A stretch of 64,000 bases of DNA from Microbulbifer thermotolerans (GCF_900112305.1 NZ_FOKT01000006.1:310001-374000); one strand, 5' to 3'. Counted from the stretch's first letter, positions 34,471-43,549 are shown. Made by a program: numbers and translations. Notes: generated from the sequence alone by a model not told the origin.

Positions 34471-35637
34471 TCAACCTTGCCGTGACTTTATATAGAGTTT
34501 ATTGAGATCTTGAAGCAGTGCCTGTGCATCTCCGCCGTGCATGAGGTAGTCGCGAATGGGGGCACCGGCGTTGTCTTGGAAATACATATGCCCATGATAG
34601 CGCGGGCGCAGGAAGGCGCGATCCAGCGTCGGCAGCGTATTGACAAAATAGTTGTTGGTCATTCGGTTGGCGGTTTCGTTGATCCAGGCGCGACGATGGC
34701 CCGGCTGTCCTCCATACTGGATATAAAAGGAGGCCTGGAAGTCCGGATCTCCGGTAAACGCAACAAATTGTGCGGCTATTTCCGGGTGACGCGTGTGGGC
34801 GGAGATGGCGAGTCCGGTGCCACCCAGGGTGGTTTTCAGATGTTCACCATTGGGCCCTGCGGTCACGGTATCGCGAAACTCCAGGGTTTTGCGCGCGTAG
34901 CCCGGTTGGGCGTAGTTGGCGTATCCGTAGGCGAAGGGGCAGTAGGCGAAGTCGTCAGTTAAGGTCATCGCCTCGTAAACTTTGATCGGATTCCAGTCAA
35001 AACAGCGCCTATCCAGCTGATCTGATAGTGCTTTCAGCATGGCCAGCGCTTCGACTCCTACTGAATTGCTCACCACTTCTTCTTCTCTTGTGCACGGGTC
35101 TTCGCCCATCGCGGAACACAGCATGTAGAAATTCATGAGGGTGTCCTGGGGAATACTGGGTACCGCGACCAGCCCACGCTCCGCCAGGGACATCAGGTCT
35201 TCCCAGGTTTTCGGCTCGTCGACGCCGGCTTTTTGCAGCAGATCGGGACGCAGAGAGGCAACGGGAGTGGCGGCATCCAATGCCAGTGCCCACTGTTGTC
35301 CGTCGTAGTGGTAAGAGTTGTGGGATTCACCCACCGCATTGTCTGCCTGGTCTTGGAGAAATTCCCGCGGCAGATGTTCGTCCAGCGGCAGGATGACTTT
35401 TTCCTTGGCCGCAAAGCCCGTCCAGGGGTGGTCGATCACCAGCAGGTCGTAGCGGGCGGCCAGGTCATCGATAGGATGATCGGCAAACGCCTGTAGTGAG
35501 CGCTTGTCCCAGCGAATGCTGATATTGGGATTCAGTTCTTCAAATCGCTGCGCTGCCGCTACCAAAGGGGTATAGCCGCGCGTGTGGTCCCAGGTCATGC
35601 CGTGCAGGGTGATTTTCTTGCTATCGGAGCTGCTCAT
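34471..35637 (-). CDS. Solute-binding-protein-fold protein (family 1) lacking a signal peptide
   Basis: A 388-residue protein with the look of ABC extracellular solute-binding proteins for sugars: L-V-A-A-A-Q-R-F-E-E-L-N-P-N-I-S-I, G-Q-Q-W-A-L-A-L-D-A-A-T-P, T-W-E-D-L-M-S-L-A-E-R, G-G-T-G-L-A-I-S-A-H-T-R-H-P-E-I-A-A-Q-F-V. There is no export signal: the N-terminus is MSSSDSKKITLHG and the domain begins at once. No ABC permease or ATPase gene is in the window. It is the first gene of the CoA-transferase operon. ATG at 35637 follows AAGAGAG; an ATG ten codons upstream adds only polar residues. A cytoplasmic ligand-binding or chaperone-like role, or recruitment of the fold as an enzyme, has to be considered. 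Misannotation as an ABC component is likely in databases. Confidence 0.8.
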   Translation of the reverse strand: MSSSDSKKITLHGMTWDHTRGYTPLVAAAQRFEELNPNISIRWDKRSLQAFADHPIDDLAARYDLLVIDHPWTGFAAKEKVILPLDEHLPREFLQDQADNAVGESHNSYHYDGQQWALALDAATPVASLRPDLLQKAGVDEPKTWEDLMSLAERGLVAVPSIPQDTLMNFYMLCSAMGEDPCTREEEVVSNSVGVEALAMLKALSDQLDRRCFDWNPIKVYEAMTLTDDFAYCPFAYGYANYAQPGYARKTLEFRDTVTAGPNGEHLKTTLGGTGLAISAHTRHPEIAAQFVAFTGDPDFQASFYIQYGGQPGHRRAWINETANRMTNNYFVNTLPTLDRAFLRPRYHGHMYFQDNAGAPIRDYLMHGGDAQALLQDLNKLYIKSRQG

Positions 35638-35713
35638 AAGTCTCTCTTGGGAAGCAGTGGCGGGCATTGGTTTGCTCCGCAGTTTGACGGCTCATCAGGA
35701 TATTTTTTATATA

Positions 35714-35728
35714 TGAATTATTGATTCA
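35714..35728. promoter_or_regulatory. Palindrome between solute-binding-like gene and iclR
   Basis: TGAAT-TATTG-ATTCA, 5+5+5, set in an AT-rich stretch in the divergent intergenic region. This is a likely IclR operator controlling the CoA-transferase operon and perhaps iclR itself. Confidence 0.45.
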
Positions 35729-35830
35729 AGTATAAAAATCGTTTTTCGGCGCTGTCAACCTGTGCTTAAATGCGCTTTTGCGCGAGCTGAGCGCCGGTTT
35801 GCCGGCAGGGCGTGGAATTGGGGGGGAGCT

Positions 35831-36583
35831 TTGCCCAGCAAGATCAAAAAATATGCGGTGCCTGCGTTGGACAAGGCACTGGAAATCCTGGAGTTTCTGG
35901 CGGCGGAGTCGCTGCCACTGTCGCAGTCGGAGATTGCACAGGGCATTGGCCGTACGAGCAGTGAGATATACAGGGTGTTGGTGGGACTCGAGGCGCGGGG
36001 TTATCTGCTGCGGGATGATGTTTCCGGCAAGTACCGGATGTCTCTCAAGCTGCTGGAGCTGACCCGAACGCTTTCACCGGTCTCGCAGCTGCGCTTCGCC
36101 GCGCAGCCGGAGATGGAGTTCCTGGCGGCCCGGCTCGGCCAGTCCTGTCACCTGAGTGTGATTCACCAGGGACAGTTGATGGTGATATTGCAGGTGCAGA
36201 GTCCCGGTCCGGTGTCTCTTTCGTTCAACGAGGGGACACTATTTCCGCTTCTGCAAACGGTGTCTGGAAGGGTGTTGCTGGCAAATTGTGCCAGTGACCG
36301 CAGGGCCAGGCTGTTGCAGGTGCTGCCCGAGCCGTCACAGAGAGCGGCGCAGGAGGAGGCGTTGCTGGCAGTTCGGGAAGCGGGCTATGAGCTGTGCAAC
36401 AGTGAATTGACCGATGGAGTAACCGATTGTGCCGCGTTGGTGGGGCGCCCCGATGGCGAGACCATTGCCGCGTTGGCGGTTTCGAGTTTGACTTCGGTGC
36501 TGGGAAAGCAGTTGGGGCGCGAAGAGCTGGTGTGCGCAGTGCGGGATTCCGCCGCCAAAATCAGTACGGCGCTGGGGTTGTAA
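35831..36583 (+). CDS. IclR-family transcription regulator
   Basis: DNA-binding regulator, 250 residues. N-terminal winged helix (about 5-75: P-A-L-D-K-A-L-E-I-L-E-F-L, S-Q-S-E-I-A-Q-G-I-G-R-T-S-S-E-I-Y-R-V-L) and a C-terminal GAF-like effector domain with G-Q-S-C-H-L-S-V and F-P-L-L-Q-T-V-S-G-R-V-L-L-A. TTG at 35831 is preferred as start because GGGGGGAG lies 3-9 bases upstream and the family domain begins right after; an in-frame GTG at 35762 would add 23 atypical residues. It is divergent from the solute-binding/CoA-transferase operon and is its probable regulator. Confidence 0.9.
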   Translation: MPSKIKKYAVPALDKALEILEFLAAESLPLSQSEIAQGIGRTSSEIYRVLVGLEARGYLLRDDVSGKYRMSLKLLELTRTLSPVSQLRFAAQPEMEFLAARLGQSCHLSVIHQGQLMVILQVQSPGPVSLSFNEGTLFPLLQTVSGRVLLANCASDRRARLLQVLPEPSQRAAQEEALLAVREAGYELCNSELTDGVTDCAALVGRPDGETIAALAVSSLTSVLGKQLGREELVCAVRDSAAKISTALGL

Positions 36584-36660
36584 GCCGAGTTTTGCAATTG
36601 GGATCGGAGAAAAGAGGTGCCCGGCTACTGGAACCGGGCAGATAGAGAAGGGGGCTGCAT

Positions 36661-37317
36661 TCAGTCTCCGAGTGCCCGGACGCGCCTGGCCGCTTCCACC
36701 ATGATTCGCGCCTTGTCCGCCACTTGGCTGGCGGTGTCACCTGCGGCGTAGATGTTGGAGCCCAGGCCGAAACCCCGGGCGCCGGCCTTCCAGTAGGTTT
36801 CCATATTGGCGTCGGTTATTCCCCCCACGGCGAGGGTGAGTATCTCTTTCGGTACGACGGCGCCCAGGGATTCCAGGTACTGTGGCGGGAAGTCGGCAAC
36901 GGGGAACATTTTGAGTACCTTGGCGCCGGCTTTGAGAGCGCGGAAGGCTTCGGTAGGGGTCAGGCAGCCCGGCACTGATACCAGGCCTCTCGACAGGGTT
37001 TCAGAGATGACTTCTGGATCACAATTTGGTGAAACAATGATCTCTCCGCCTGCATTTTGTACACTTTCCACCTGTTCTGGCGCCAGAACGGTGCCTGCGC
37101 CGCAGATGGTGGGCGCGTCGTACCCGTCCATAATCTTTGCCAGGCGTTCGATGCTCCTGAGGGGCTCTACCGGGGAGTTGAGAGGGACCTCGATAGCGCG
37201 GACACCCGCCTCCAGTAGAGTGTTGGCCACTATATCGATTTCATCCGGGGTGACGCCGCGGATAATGGCGATCAGGGGGCAGGCCTCAAGTGCTTGATGG
37301 AAGCGCTGATTCCGCAT
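36661..37317 (-). CDS. dgoA: 2-dehydro-3-deoxy-6-phosphogalactonate aldolase (second copy)
   Basis: Same reaction class as the copy at 21159. 218 residues with A-I-I-R-G-V-T-P-D-E, Glu43 in A-I-E-V-P-L-N-S, G-A-G-T-V-L and Schiff-base Lys136 in L-K-M-F-P-V. ATG at 37317 follows ACAGGAT; an in-frame TTG 11 codons upstream has no site. It is divergent from the MFS porter at 37508, sharing a TTGTTAACAA site, and lies apart from its presumed kinase partner at 49691. If the kinase product in this locus is KDPG from the L-anhydrogalactose route, the enzyme would need to accept KDPG. The E-V-P-L form favours the galactonate branch. Confidence 0.93.
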   Translation of the reverse strand: MRNQRFHQALEACPLIAIIRGVTPDEIDIVANTLLEAGVRAIEVPLNSPVEPLRSIERLAKIMDGYDAPTICGAGTVLAPEQVESVQNAGGEIIVSPNCDPEVISETLSRGLVSVPGCLTPTEAFRALKAGAKVLKMFPVADFPPQYLESLGAVVPKEILTLAVGGITDANMETYWKAGARGFGLGSNIYAAGDTASQVADKARIMVEAARRVRALGD

Positions 37318-37399
37318 GGCTTTATCCTGTTTCTCGTTCTTAAATTGCAATCAGTGGGAAAAAGTATAAAGGGTGGGGAGTTGATATGTATACAGTAAA

Positions 37400-37409
37400 T
37401 TGTTAACAA
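37400..37409. promoter_or_regulatory. TTGTTAACAA operator between aldolase and porter genes
   Basis: Perfect decamer in the 190-bp divergent region, 83 bp before the aldolase start and 98 bp before the porter start. Flanks (taAATTGTTAACAAAATT) extend the symmetry imperfectly. Confidence 0.55.
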
Positions 37410-37507
37410 AATTGGAGTGAGGTTGTATGATGGGTGGAATTACGCGGTGCCCTGTCTGCAACATCAGCCAAGAGCACCAATAACAATAAATGTCGAGGTG
37501 CGATCCG

Positions 37508-39073
37508 ATGAGAGAGTTCCAGCTGAACGCCTTTAAGTTTGCTGCCATAGTGGCGTTTGGTGGTTTCATTTTTGGTCTTGATGCCGCTCTGATCTCCGGT
37601 ACCGTTCGTTTTATTACCGCCGAGTTTGCGCTTTCCGATCTTCAGGTGGGTACCGTTGTCAGTGCCCCCGGTTTTGGGGTGATCTTCGCCCTGATGGTCA
37701 CGGGACGTATCTGTGACGCCTGGGGACGCAAGATCGCTTTGTTGATTATCGCTTCGCTCTATCTTCTTTCCGCGGTTGCGTCGGTGCTGGCCCCTAATTT
37801 CGAGATGCTGGTGGTGGCGCGGTTTTTGGGTGGCCTAGCGTTTACATCACTGTCTCTCGCTTCCATGTATATCGGCGAGATTGCCCCGCCGGAAATGCGC
37901 GGAAAGCTGGTTTCGGTAAATCAGATTACCACCGTGGTGGGGCTATCTGCCGCCTATTTTGCCAATTACCTGATTTTGATGGCATCCAATGCGGATGCGG
38001 CCTGGGTGACAGCGCTGGGGATTGACCGTTTCACTTGGCGCTGGATGTTGGGTGTGGAGGTGCTACCCGCGCTTGTCTGGCTGTTGATGCTGCTGGCCAT
38101 CCCGGAAAGCCCCCGCTGGCTTGTGTTAAAAGGGCGCCTGCATGATGCCCGCGGGGTGTTGACCCGCCTGCTGCCGGAAGGGCAGATAGAAGGGCAGATT
38201 CGCGAGATTCAGGCAAGCGCCGCGTCGACGCCTGTCGGTTCCTTTCGCCAGCAGGTGGCAGAGGTATTCAAGCCGCGTCTGCGCACGGCTTTTTGGGTGG
38301 GGCTGGTGATCGCTGTTGCCCAACCGATCACCGGGATCAATGCCATCATGTTCTACGCACCCACCGTATTTGAGCAGGTGGGGATTGGTACTGATGCCGC
38401 CTTTCTACAGGCGGTGGTAGTGGGCGTGATCAGCGTATTGTTCACGGCTCTGGCGCTGCTGTTGATTGATCGGGTTGGTCGTCGCCCGCTGGTATTGTTC
38501 GGGCTTGCCTGGGGTGGTGCCAGTCTGTTTCTGTGCAGTTGGGCTTTCTCCCACGCGTCCTATGCACTGAGTGCTGCGTCTTTGCAGTCTCTGACGGCGG
38601 CGGGTATCGATATATCCGGTCTGCAAACTTTGGTAGGTACAGTGTTTGCGGATGATGTTGCGTTTAAACAGGCGATGTACCAAGTGCTCGGTGAAGCAGT
38701 TGCGCGGGCCAATGAAGGCATCCTTATCCAGGAGGCGATAAATATCGATGCCACTTTGGTGCTCGGGGGCATCATGTGTTTTATCGCCTCGTTCAATATG
38801 TCTATCGGCCCGGTTATGTGGGTGCTCTTTTCCGAGATTTTTCCCACCCGCGTGCGCGGCATCGCAATTCCCTTCTTTGCGTTGATCGTGAGCACCGTCA
38901 GCTATTTCGTGCAGCAGTTTTTCCCGTGGCAGTTGAACAATATGGGTGCGACGGAGATTTTCCTCTTTTACGCCGTCTGCATCACTGTATGTTTGGCGTT
39001 GTTGTTCTATCTGTTGCCGGAAACCAAGAATAAATCCATCGAAGAGATAGAGGCTTCCCTGGTGCGGGCTTGA
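37508..39073 (+). CDS. MFS sugar porter (SP family), second copy
   Basis: Inner-membrane sugar symporter, 521 residues. Hallmarks: G-G-F-I-F-G-L-D-A-A-L-I-S-G in TM1, R-F-L-G-G-L-A-F-T-S in TM4, P-E-S-P-R-W-L, Q-P-I-T-G-I-N in TM7, P-E-T-K-N-K-S at the end. It shares with the copy at 14331 an unusual long loop before TM10 (the L-S-A-A-S-L-Q-S-L-T segment onward) and is clearly its paralogue. ATG at 37508 follows GAGGTG; the ATG six codons upstream has none. It leads a run with SDR, DgoD-type dehydratase and GH50 genes, so D-galactose or anhydro-L-galactose from agar is the likely substrate. Confidence 0.86.
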   Translation: MREFQLNAFKFAAIVAFGGFIFGLDAALISGTVRFITAEFALSDLQVGTVVSAPGFGVIFALMVTGRICDAWGRKIALLIIASLYLLSAVASVLAPNFEMLVVARFLGGLAFTSLSLASMYIGEIAPPEMRGKLVSVNQITTVVGLSAAYFANYLILMASNADAAWVTALGIDRFTWRWMLGVEVLPALVWLLMLLAIPESPRWLVLKGRLHDARGVLTRLLPEGQIEGQIREIQASAASTPVGSFRQQVAEVFKPRLRTAFWVGLVIAVAQPITGINAIMFYAPTVFEQVGIGTDAAFLQAVVVGVISVLFTALALLLIDRVGRRPLVLFGLAWGGASLFLCSWAFSHASYALSAASLQSLTAAGIDISGLQTLVGTVFADDVAFKQAMYQVLGEAVARANEGILIQEAINIDATLVLGGIMCFIASFNMSIGPVMWVLFSEIFPTRVRGIAIPFFALIVSTVSYFVQQFFPWQLNNMGATEIFLFYAVCITVCLALLFYLLPETKNKSIEEIEASLVRA

Positions 39074-39115
39074 GCCCGTGCCCTGAAGTGGATTGTGAAA
39101 AAGTGAGATGTCTCG

Positions 39116-39889
39116 ATGTTGAGAGTGGGTCTGGAACAGAAAGTTGTAGTGGTAACCGGTGCCGCAGCGGGAATCGGCTGGGGCATTGCCCGGGTGTGCG
39201 CAGAGTGGGGCGCCACGGTCGTATTGGCGGATATCAATGACGCCAGTGGCCGTGCGGAAAGCTTGTGCGCACAGGGGACAGAAAGTATTTATCTGCCGCT
39301 GGATGTGTCAGATGCCGGTGCCATTGAACCATTTATGGAGGAAGTTGCCGGCAGGTTCGGCCGAATTGACGGGCTGGTGAATAATGCCGGCGTGACAATA
39401 GAGGGGGATTTTCTCGATTTTGACCTGGGGAATCTCGAGCGCCTCTGGCAAGTGAATCAGCGCTCCGTATTCCTGATGTGTCAGGCCGCCGCGCGCCTAA
39501 TGGAACCTGGGTCCGCGATCGTGAATATTGCGTCCAACCATGCAGGTGCCAGTGTGGCGGGTTATGAAATGTATGCCGCCACCAAGGGGGCTATTGTGGC
39601 CATGACGCGCGCCATGGCCTGGAGTCTTGGCGATAGGGGGATCCGCGTTAATAGCCTATGTCCCGGATTGACCAAAACAGAGGCGGTGGCCAAGGTTGCG
39701 GAAGAAAACCCTTCTCTGGCGAAATCTTTCAATAAGATGCATGCGGATAATCAATACAACACGGTAGAAGAGGTGGGCTATATTTCCGCATTCCTCTTGT
39801 CCGGTTGTTCCGGCGCCCTGACGGGTTCCAATATCACCGCTGACCACGGGCTCAGCGCCAGTTTGTGTCCCACTGACGATTTGAAGTAA
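39116..39889 (+). CDS. Short-chain dehydrogenase/reductase, second galactose-dehydrogenase candidate
   Basis: Classical SDR, 257 residues, cytoplasmic. T-G-A-A-A-G-I-G-W-G-I-A cofactor loop, A-D-I-N after beta-2 (NAD-type), N-N-A-G-V, catalytic Ser in N-I-A-S-N and Tyr/Lys in Y-A-A-T-K. It sits between the porter and a DgoD-type dehydratase, mirroring the porter-SDR pair at 14331-16949, which suggests the same step (D-galactose to galactonolactone) in the agar-type locus. The sequence is not especially close to the first SDR, so the roles may differ. Confidence 0.82.
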   Translation: MLRVGLEQKVVVVTGAAAGIGWGIARVCAEWGATVVLADINDASGRAESLCAQGTESIYLPLDVSDAGAIEPFMEEVAGRFGRIDGLVNNAGVTIEGDFLDFDLGNLERLWQVNQRSVFLMCQAAARLMEPGSAIVNIASNHAGASVAGYEMYAATKGAIVAMTRAMAWSLGDRGIRVNSLCPGLTKTEAVAKVAEENPSLAKSFNKMHADNQYNTVEEVGYISAFLLSGCSGALTGSNITADHGLSASLCPTDDLK

Positions 39890-39924
39890 GTGGCCTGAAA
39901 CCGCACGAAATAGAAAGCTGACCG

Positions 39925-41079
39925 ATGAAAATATCTGACATCAAGGCGTACCCTGTATGGGTGGGGCACAGAAATCTGTGCCTGGTAAAAGTAGAGACCG
40001 ACGAGGGAATCTACGGTTGGGGGGAGTCCGGTCTCTCCAGTCGTGAGTTGGCGGTGGCAGGAGCAGTAAAGCATTTCCGGGAGTTTTTGCTGGGGCGCGA
40101 CGCGCGCAATATTGGAGCGCTGTGGCAGGAAATGTACCGCAGTCAGTATTTCGAAGGTGGGCGGGTATTAACCGCGGCGATTTCCGCAATCGATATCGCC
40201 TTGTGGGACATCGCCGGTAAGGCACTGAATGTGCCGACTTATCAACTGTTAGGTGGAAAACAGCGAGATGTCATTCCTCTATTCGTGACTTCCACAAAAC
40301 CCATGGGCAGTGCGTTGCTGGATGATATCCGCGCACTGGCTGATCAAGGGTGGGAGGTGATTCGGGCCACAACAGGCGAGCACGGTTCTGCAGTTCAGCC
40401 CACCACTTTCGATGTACGCCGTTCCATTGCCGCCACCTCAGGCAGTCTGAGGGAAATTCGGCAAGAGCTGGGTGAAGCGACAGTTTTGGGGATCGATTAT
40501 CACCACCGCTTGTCGGTGGCGGAGGCCGCAAGCTTCTGCCAGAAGCTTGGTGAAGGCGTGCTGGATTTTATCGAAGAGCCGATCCGAGATCAGTCTCCTT
40601 CCGCATACCAGGGATTGCGGCGCATGGTCGATGTTCCCTTTGCCATCGGCGAAGAGTTCGCCAGTAAATGGGACTTCATGCCTTATATTGAGCAGGACAT
40701 CACCAATTTTGCCCGCATTGATGTCTGCAATGTTGGGGGGCTGACAGAAGCTATGAAAGTCGCCGCCATGGCCGAGTCTCACTATATCGATATTATGCCG
40801 CATGACCCTCTGGGGCCGATCTGTACCGCAGCCACAATACAAATGTGTGCGGCGGTACCGAATCTCTCCTGGTGCGAAATAGCACCTTACGACAGTGATA
40901 CCTCTGACCACGATAAGTTTTTTATCAATCGTCCCAAAGAAGTCAACCGGGCATATCCCGTAGGTGATGCGCCAGGTCTCGGTATTGACGTGAATGAAGC
41001 GTTGATCGCGGAACAATCATTCAAGTACTGGGAAGCGCCGCGCCTGTATAAACCGGATGGCAGCTATACCAACTGGTAG
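39925..41079 (+). CDS. dgoD: D-galactonate dehydratase-like enolase-superfamily protein, second copy
   Basis: 384 residues, paralogous to the protein at 11850 along its whole length. Active-site set: Asp191 and His193 (D-Y-H-H-R), Glu217, Glu243, and the later P-H-D-P-L-G-P histidine, in the spacing of E. coli DgoD. Predicted product is 2-keto-3-deoxygalactonate from D-galactonate. It differs from the first copy mainly between residues 118 and 165, the part that lines the substrate pocket in this superfamily, so substrates may differ slightly. It follows the SDR gene by 35 bp and precedes the GH50 gene by 28 bp, all on one strand. Confidence 0.78.
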   Translation: MKISDIKAYPVWVGHRNLCLVKVETDEGIYGWGESGLSSRELAVAGAVKHFREFLLGRDARNIGALWQEMYRSQYFEGGRVLTAAISAIDIALWDIAGKALNVPTYQLLGGKQRDVIPLFVTSTKPMGSALLDDIRALADQGWEVIRATTGEHGSAVQPTTFDVRRSIAATSGSLREIRQELGEATVLGIDYHHRLSVAEAASFCQKLGEGVLDFIEEPIRDQSPSAYQGLRRMVDVPFAIGEEFASKWDFMPYIEQDITNFARIDVCNVGGLTEAMKVAAMAESHYIDIMPHDPLGPICTAATIQMCAAVPNLSWCEIAPYDSDTSDHDKFFINRPKEVNRAYPVGDAPGLGIDVNEALIAEQSFKYWEAPRLYKPDGSYTNW

Positions 41080-41107
41080 ACAAAATATAGAAAAATGGTA
41101 AAAAAAA

Positions 41108-43549
41108 ATGAAATCAACGTCTATGAGTTTGCATACATTTGCACCTTTGGCTGTATCCCGTTCAAGCAGGTCTTTTGTCTTTGCAGCGTTATTCAGTCTG
41201 ACCGCGTGTGGCGGTGCCTCCGATCCATCTGTACCGAAGGTGCAAGCCGCTTCTACATCCGGGCAGTTATCTGAAGATTTAGTGCTCGAAAGTTTTGACA
41301 AGACGGCTATTCCCGCAACTGTAAAAGTCAATAATGGCGCAGTCTCACTGGTAGATAGTGCGCGAGGGGATAAAGCACTGCTGGTTAAGTTGGATCTCAA
41401 AGAAAACAACAGTGCAGCACTTGTGATTGCACCAGAAGAACCTTGGGACTGGAGTGAATTTTCCGATTTCAATCTGGCTTTTGATGTGGCCAATAAGGGC
41501 ACTGAATCAGTGCAAATAGACGTCACAATGACGGACAAAAACGGAGACTCCTATACCCGGGGCATGGTGGTTCCGGCGGACGGTGTTTGGCGTACATACT
41601 ATGCCAAACTGCACGGACACGATCAGCAGGATCCAGACAGTGCGGCCAAAAATGAATTCAATTTCTCTTCGGGATTGCGTTCCAACCCTCCAACATGGCA
41701 ATCCGATGACGTTATGCTCCACTCTTTTTGGGGGAAAAAGTTACTGGATTTAAGTGGTATAACAAAAATTTCCTTCGGCTCAGATGGGAGTCTTAGCAAT
41801 CGTCAGTACACGATCGATAACATCCGTCTGCGTGCCAATCCGGAGATGGATAAAAATTTCCTGACTGGTCTGTTGGATAAGTACGGGCAGAATGCCAAAG
41901 TGGACTACGAGGGCAAAATTCACTCGGACGAAGAACTAAGGGCCGTTGTAGCGGAAGAGCTGGCGGGGCTTTCAGGAAAACTTAATGAGGGGCGCTCCAA
42001 GTACAGCGGATGGAAGGATGGTCCCCGTTTTAAATCCACTGGCTACTTCCGTACGCAAAAGGTAAACGGAAAGTGGGCGCTAATTGATCCGGAAGGCTAT
42101 CTATATTTTTCTACTGGTATCGATATTATCCGTCTTTCGAATTCATCAACAATTACTGGCTACGACTACGATCAGGCACTGATTCCCGCGCGCAGCGATG
42201 ATGAAGTTATAGCCGAAGACGATCAGCCGCTGAATCGTGTGAATGAAAAAGCCTGGGCCACCCGGCATTTGGTTTCGGAGACCCGTGCGAAAATGTTCAC
42301 CTGGCTGCCCGACTATAATGACCCTCTGGGCAACCACTACGGTTATCGCCGTGAAACCCAGTCTGGCCCACTCAAACACGGCGAGACATTCAGCTTCTAT
42401 AGCGCCAACCTTGAGCGCCGCTATGGAGAGAGTTACCCGGAATCCTATCTGGATACTTGGCGCAAGGTGACAGTTGATCGCATGCTGGACTGGGGGTTCA
42501 CTTCTCTCGGTAACTGGGCCGACGCGTCTTTTTACCAGGAGGAGAGGATTCCTTTCGTCGCCTTCGCGGATATTATCGGTGACTTCGGAACCCTTTCCAG
42601 CGGTTTTGATTTTTGGCATCCGGTGCCAGACCCCTTTGATCCTAGATTTTACCAGCGCGCCCTTGTCGCGGCCGAATCCGTCAATCAGCAGATTAACGGC
42701 AGCCCGTGGTGTATGGGGGTGTTCTTCGATAATGAGCAAAGCTTCGGCCGGCTGGAGTCCGATGAACTGCACTACGGTATAGTCATCAACGCCTTGTCGA
42801 GAGATGCAGCGGATACACCGGCCAAAAGCGCTTTTACCGAAATTTTAAAGAAAAAATATGGTTCAATTGAGGCCTTGAATAAGGCTTGGAACAAACAGGT
42901 TGCGTCCTGGGAGGCATTTGCAGCGGGCATGGATTCCAGTATCAGTACGGATGCGCAGTTGGAAGACTACGCCAGCCTGCTGTTTGCATATGGAGACCAG
43001 TATTTTGGCACTATCAACCGGGCCATGAAATCCATTATGCCAAATCACCTTTACCTCGGTTCCCGGCTGCCCAGCTGGGGAATGCCGGATGAGATCGTAA
43101 AGGCCGCGGCCAAGAACGTCGATATTATCAGTTACAACTTGTACGAAGAAGGTCTGGTGCCGTCCAAGTGGGAGTTTCTTGCTGAAATAGACAAACCCAG
43201 CCTGATCGGTGAATTCAGCTTCGGTGCTGATGATCAGGGACATTTCCACCCGGGTATTGTTATTTCGGCGGATCAAAAAGACCGCGGTCGTATGTTTAGG
43301 AACTATATGTACTCCTTTATCGACAATCCGTACTTCGTCGGTGTACACATGTTCCAATATATGGATTCCCCGATAACTGGCCGTGCCTATGACGGTGAGA
43401 ACTATGCCAATGGGTTTGTTTCCGTAACCGACGTACCTTACATAGAGCTGGTCAAAGCGGCCAAAGAAGTCAATGGCAGTCTCTATAAGCGCCGGTATGG
43501 TGATGTACAGTTGCGCGCTCGCTCCGCTAGCGAAAGGGGCTCTGATTAA
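41108..43549 (+). CDS. GH50 beta-agarase, lipoprotein
   Basis: Hydrolyses agarose or neoagarooligosaccharides, typically releasing neoagarobiose. The 813-residue protein has a signal with lipobox L-T-A-C (Cys about residue 35), an N-terminal beta-sandwich like a carbohydrate-binding module (about 55-250), and a TIM-barrel GH50 domain (about 300-800). Candidate catalytic glutamates are Glu543 in F-D-N-E-Q-S-F-G (acid/base) and Glu702 in I-G-E-F-S-F-G-A (nucleophile), both in the wording of the family. It is the clearest marker that this second locus is for agar rather than carrageenan. No GH117 or other alpha-neoagarobiose hydrolase is in the window. Confidence 0.9.
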   Translation: MKSTSMSLHTFAPLAVSRSSRSFVFAALFSLTACGGASDPSVPKVQAASTSGQLSEDLVLESFDKTAIPATVKVNNGAVSLVDSARGDKALLVKLDLKENNSAALVIAPEEPWDWSEFSDFNLAFDVANKGTESVQIDVTMTDKNGDSYTRGMVVPADGVWRTYYAKLHGHDQQDPDSAAKNEFNFSSGLRSNPPTWQSDDVMLHSFWGKKLLDLSGITKISFGSDGSLSNRQYTIDNIRLRANPEMDKNFLTGLLDKYGQNAKVDYEGKIHSDEELRAVVAEELAGLSGKLNEGRSKYSGWKDGPRFKSTGYFRTQKVNGKWALIDPEGYLYFSTGIDIIRLSNSSTITGYDYDQALIPARSDDEVIAEDDQPLNRVNEKAWATRHLVSETRAKMFTWLPDYNDPLGNHYGYRRETQSGPLKHGETFSFYSANLERRYGESYPESYLDTWRKVTVDRMLDWGFTSLGNWADASFYQEERIPFVAFADIIGDFGTLSSGFDFWHPVPDPFDPRFYQRALVAAESVNQQINGSPWCMGVFFDNEQSFGRLESDELHYGIVINALSRDAADTPAKSAFTEILKKKYGSIEALNKAWNKQVASWEAFAAGMDSSISTDAQLEDYASLLFAYGDQYFGTINRAMKSIMPNHLYLGSRLPSWGMPDEIVKAAAKNVDIISYNLYEEGLVPSKWEFLAEIDKPSLIGEFSFGADDQGHFHPGIVISADQKDRGRMFRNYMYSFIDNPYFVGVHMFQYMDSPITGRAYDGENYANGFVSVTDVPYIELVKAAKEVNGSLYKRRYGDVQLRARSASERGSD

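Noticed and set aside
34471-35667. ABC sugar transporter operon
   Set aside because: Only a binding-protein fold is present, without signal peptide, permease or ATPase; neighbours are CoA enzymes.
41108-43549. GH16 or GH86 agarase
   Set aside because: There is no E-x-D-x-x-E motif; the long barrel with D-N-E-Q-S and G-E-F-S-F-G motifs fits GH50.
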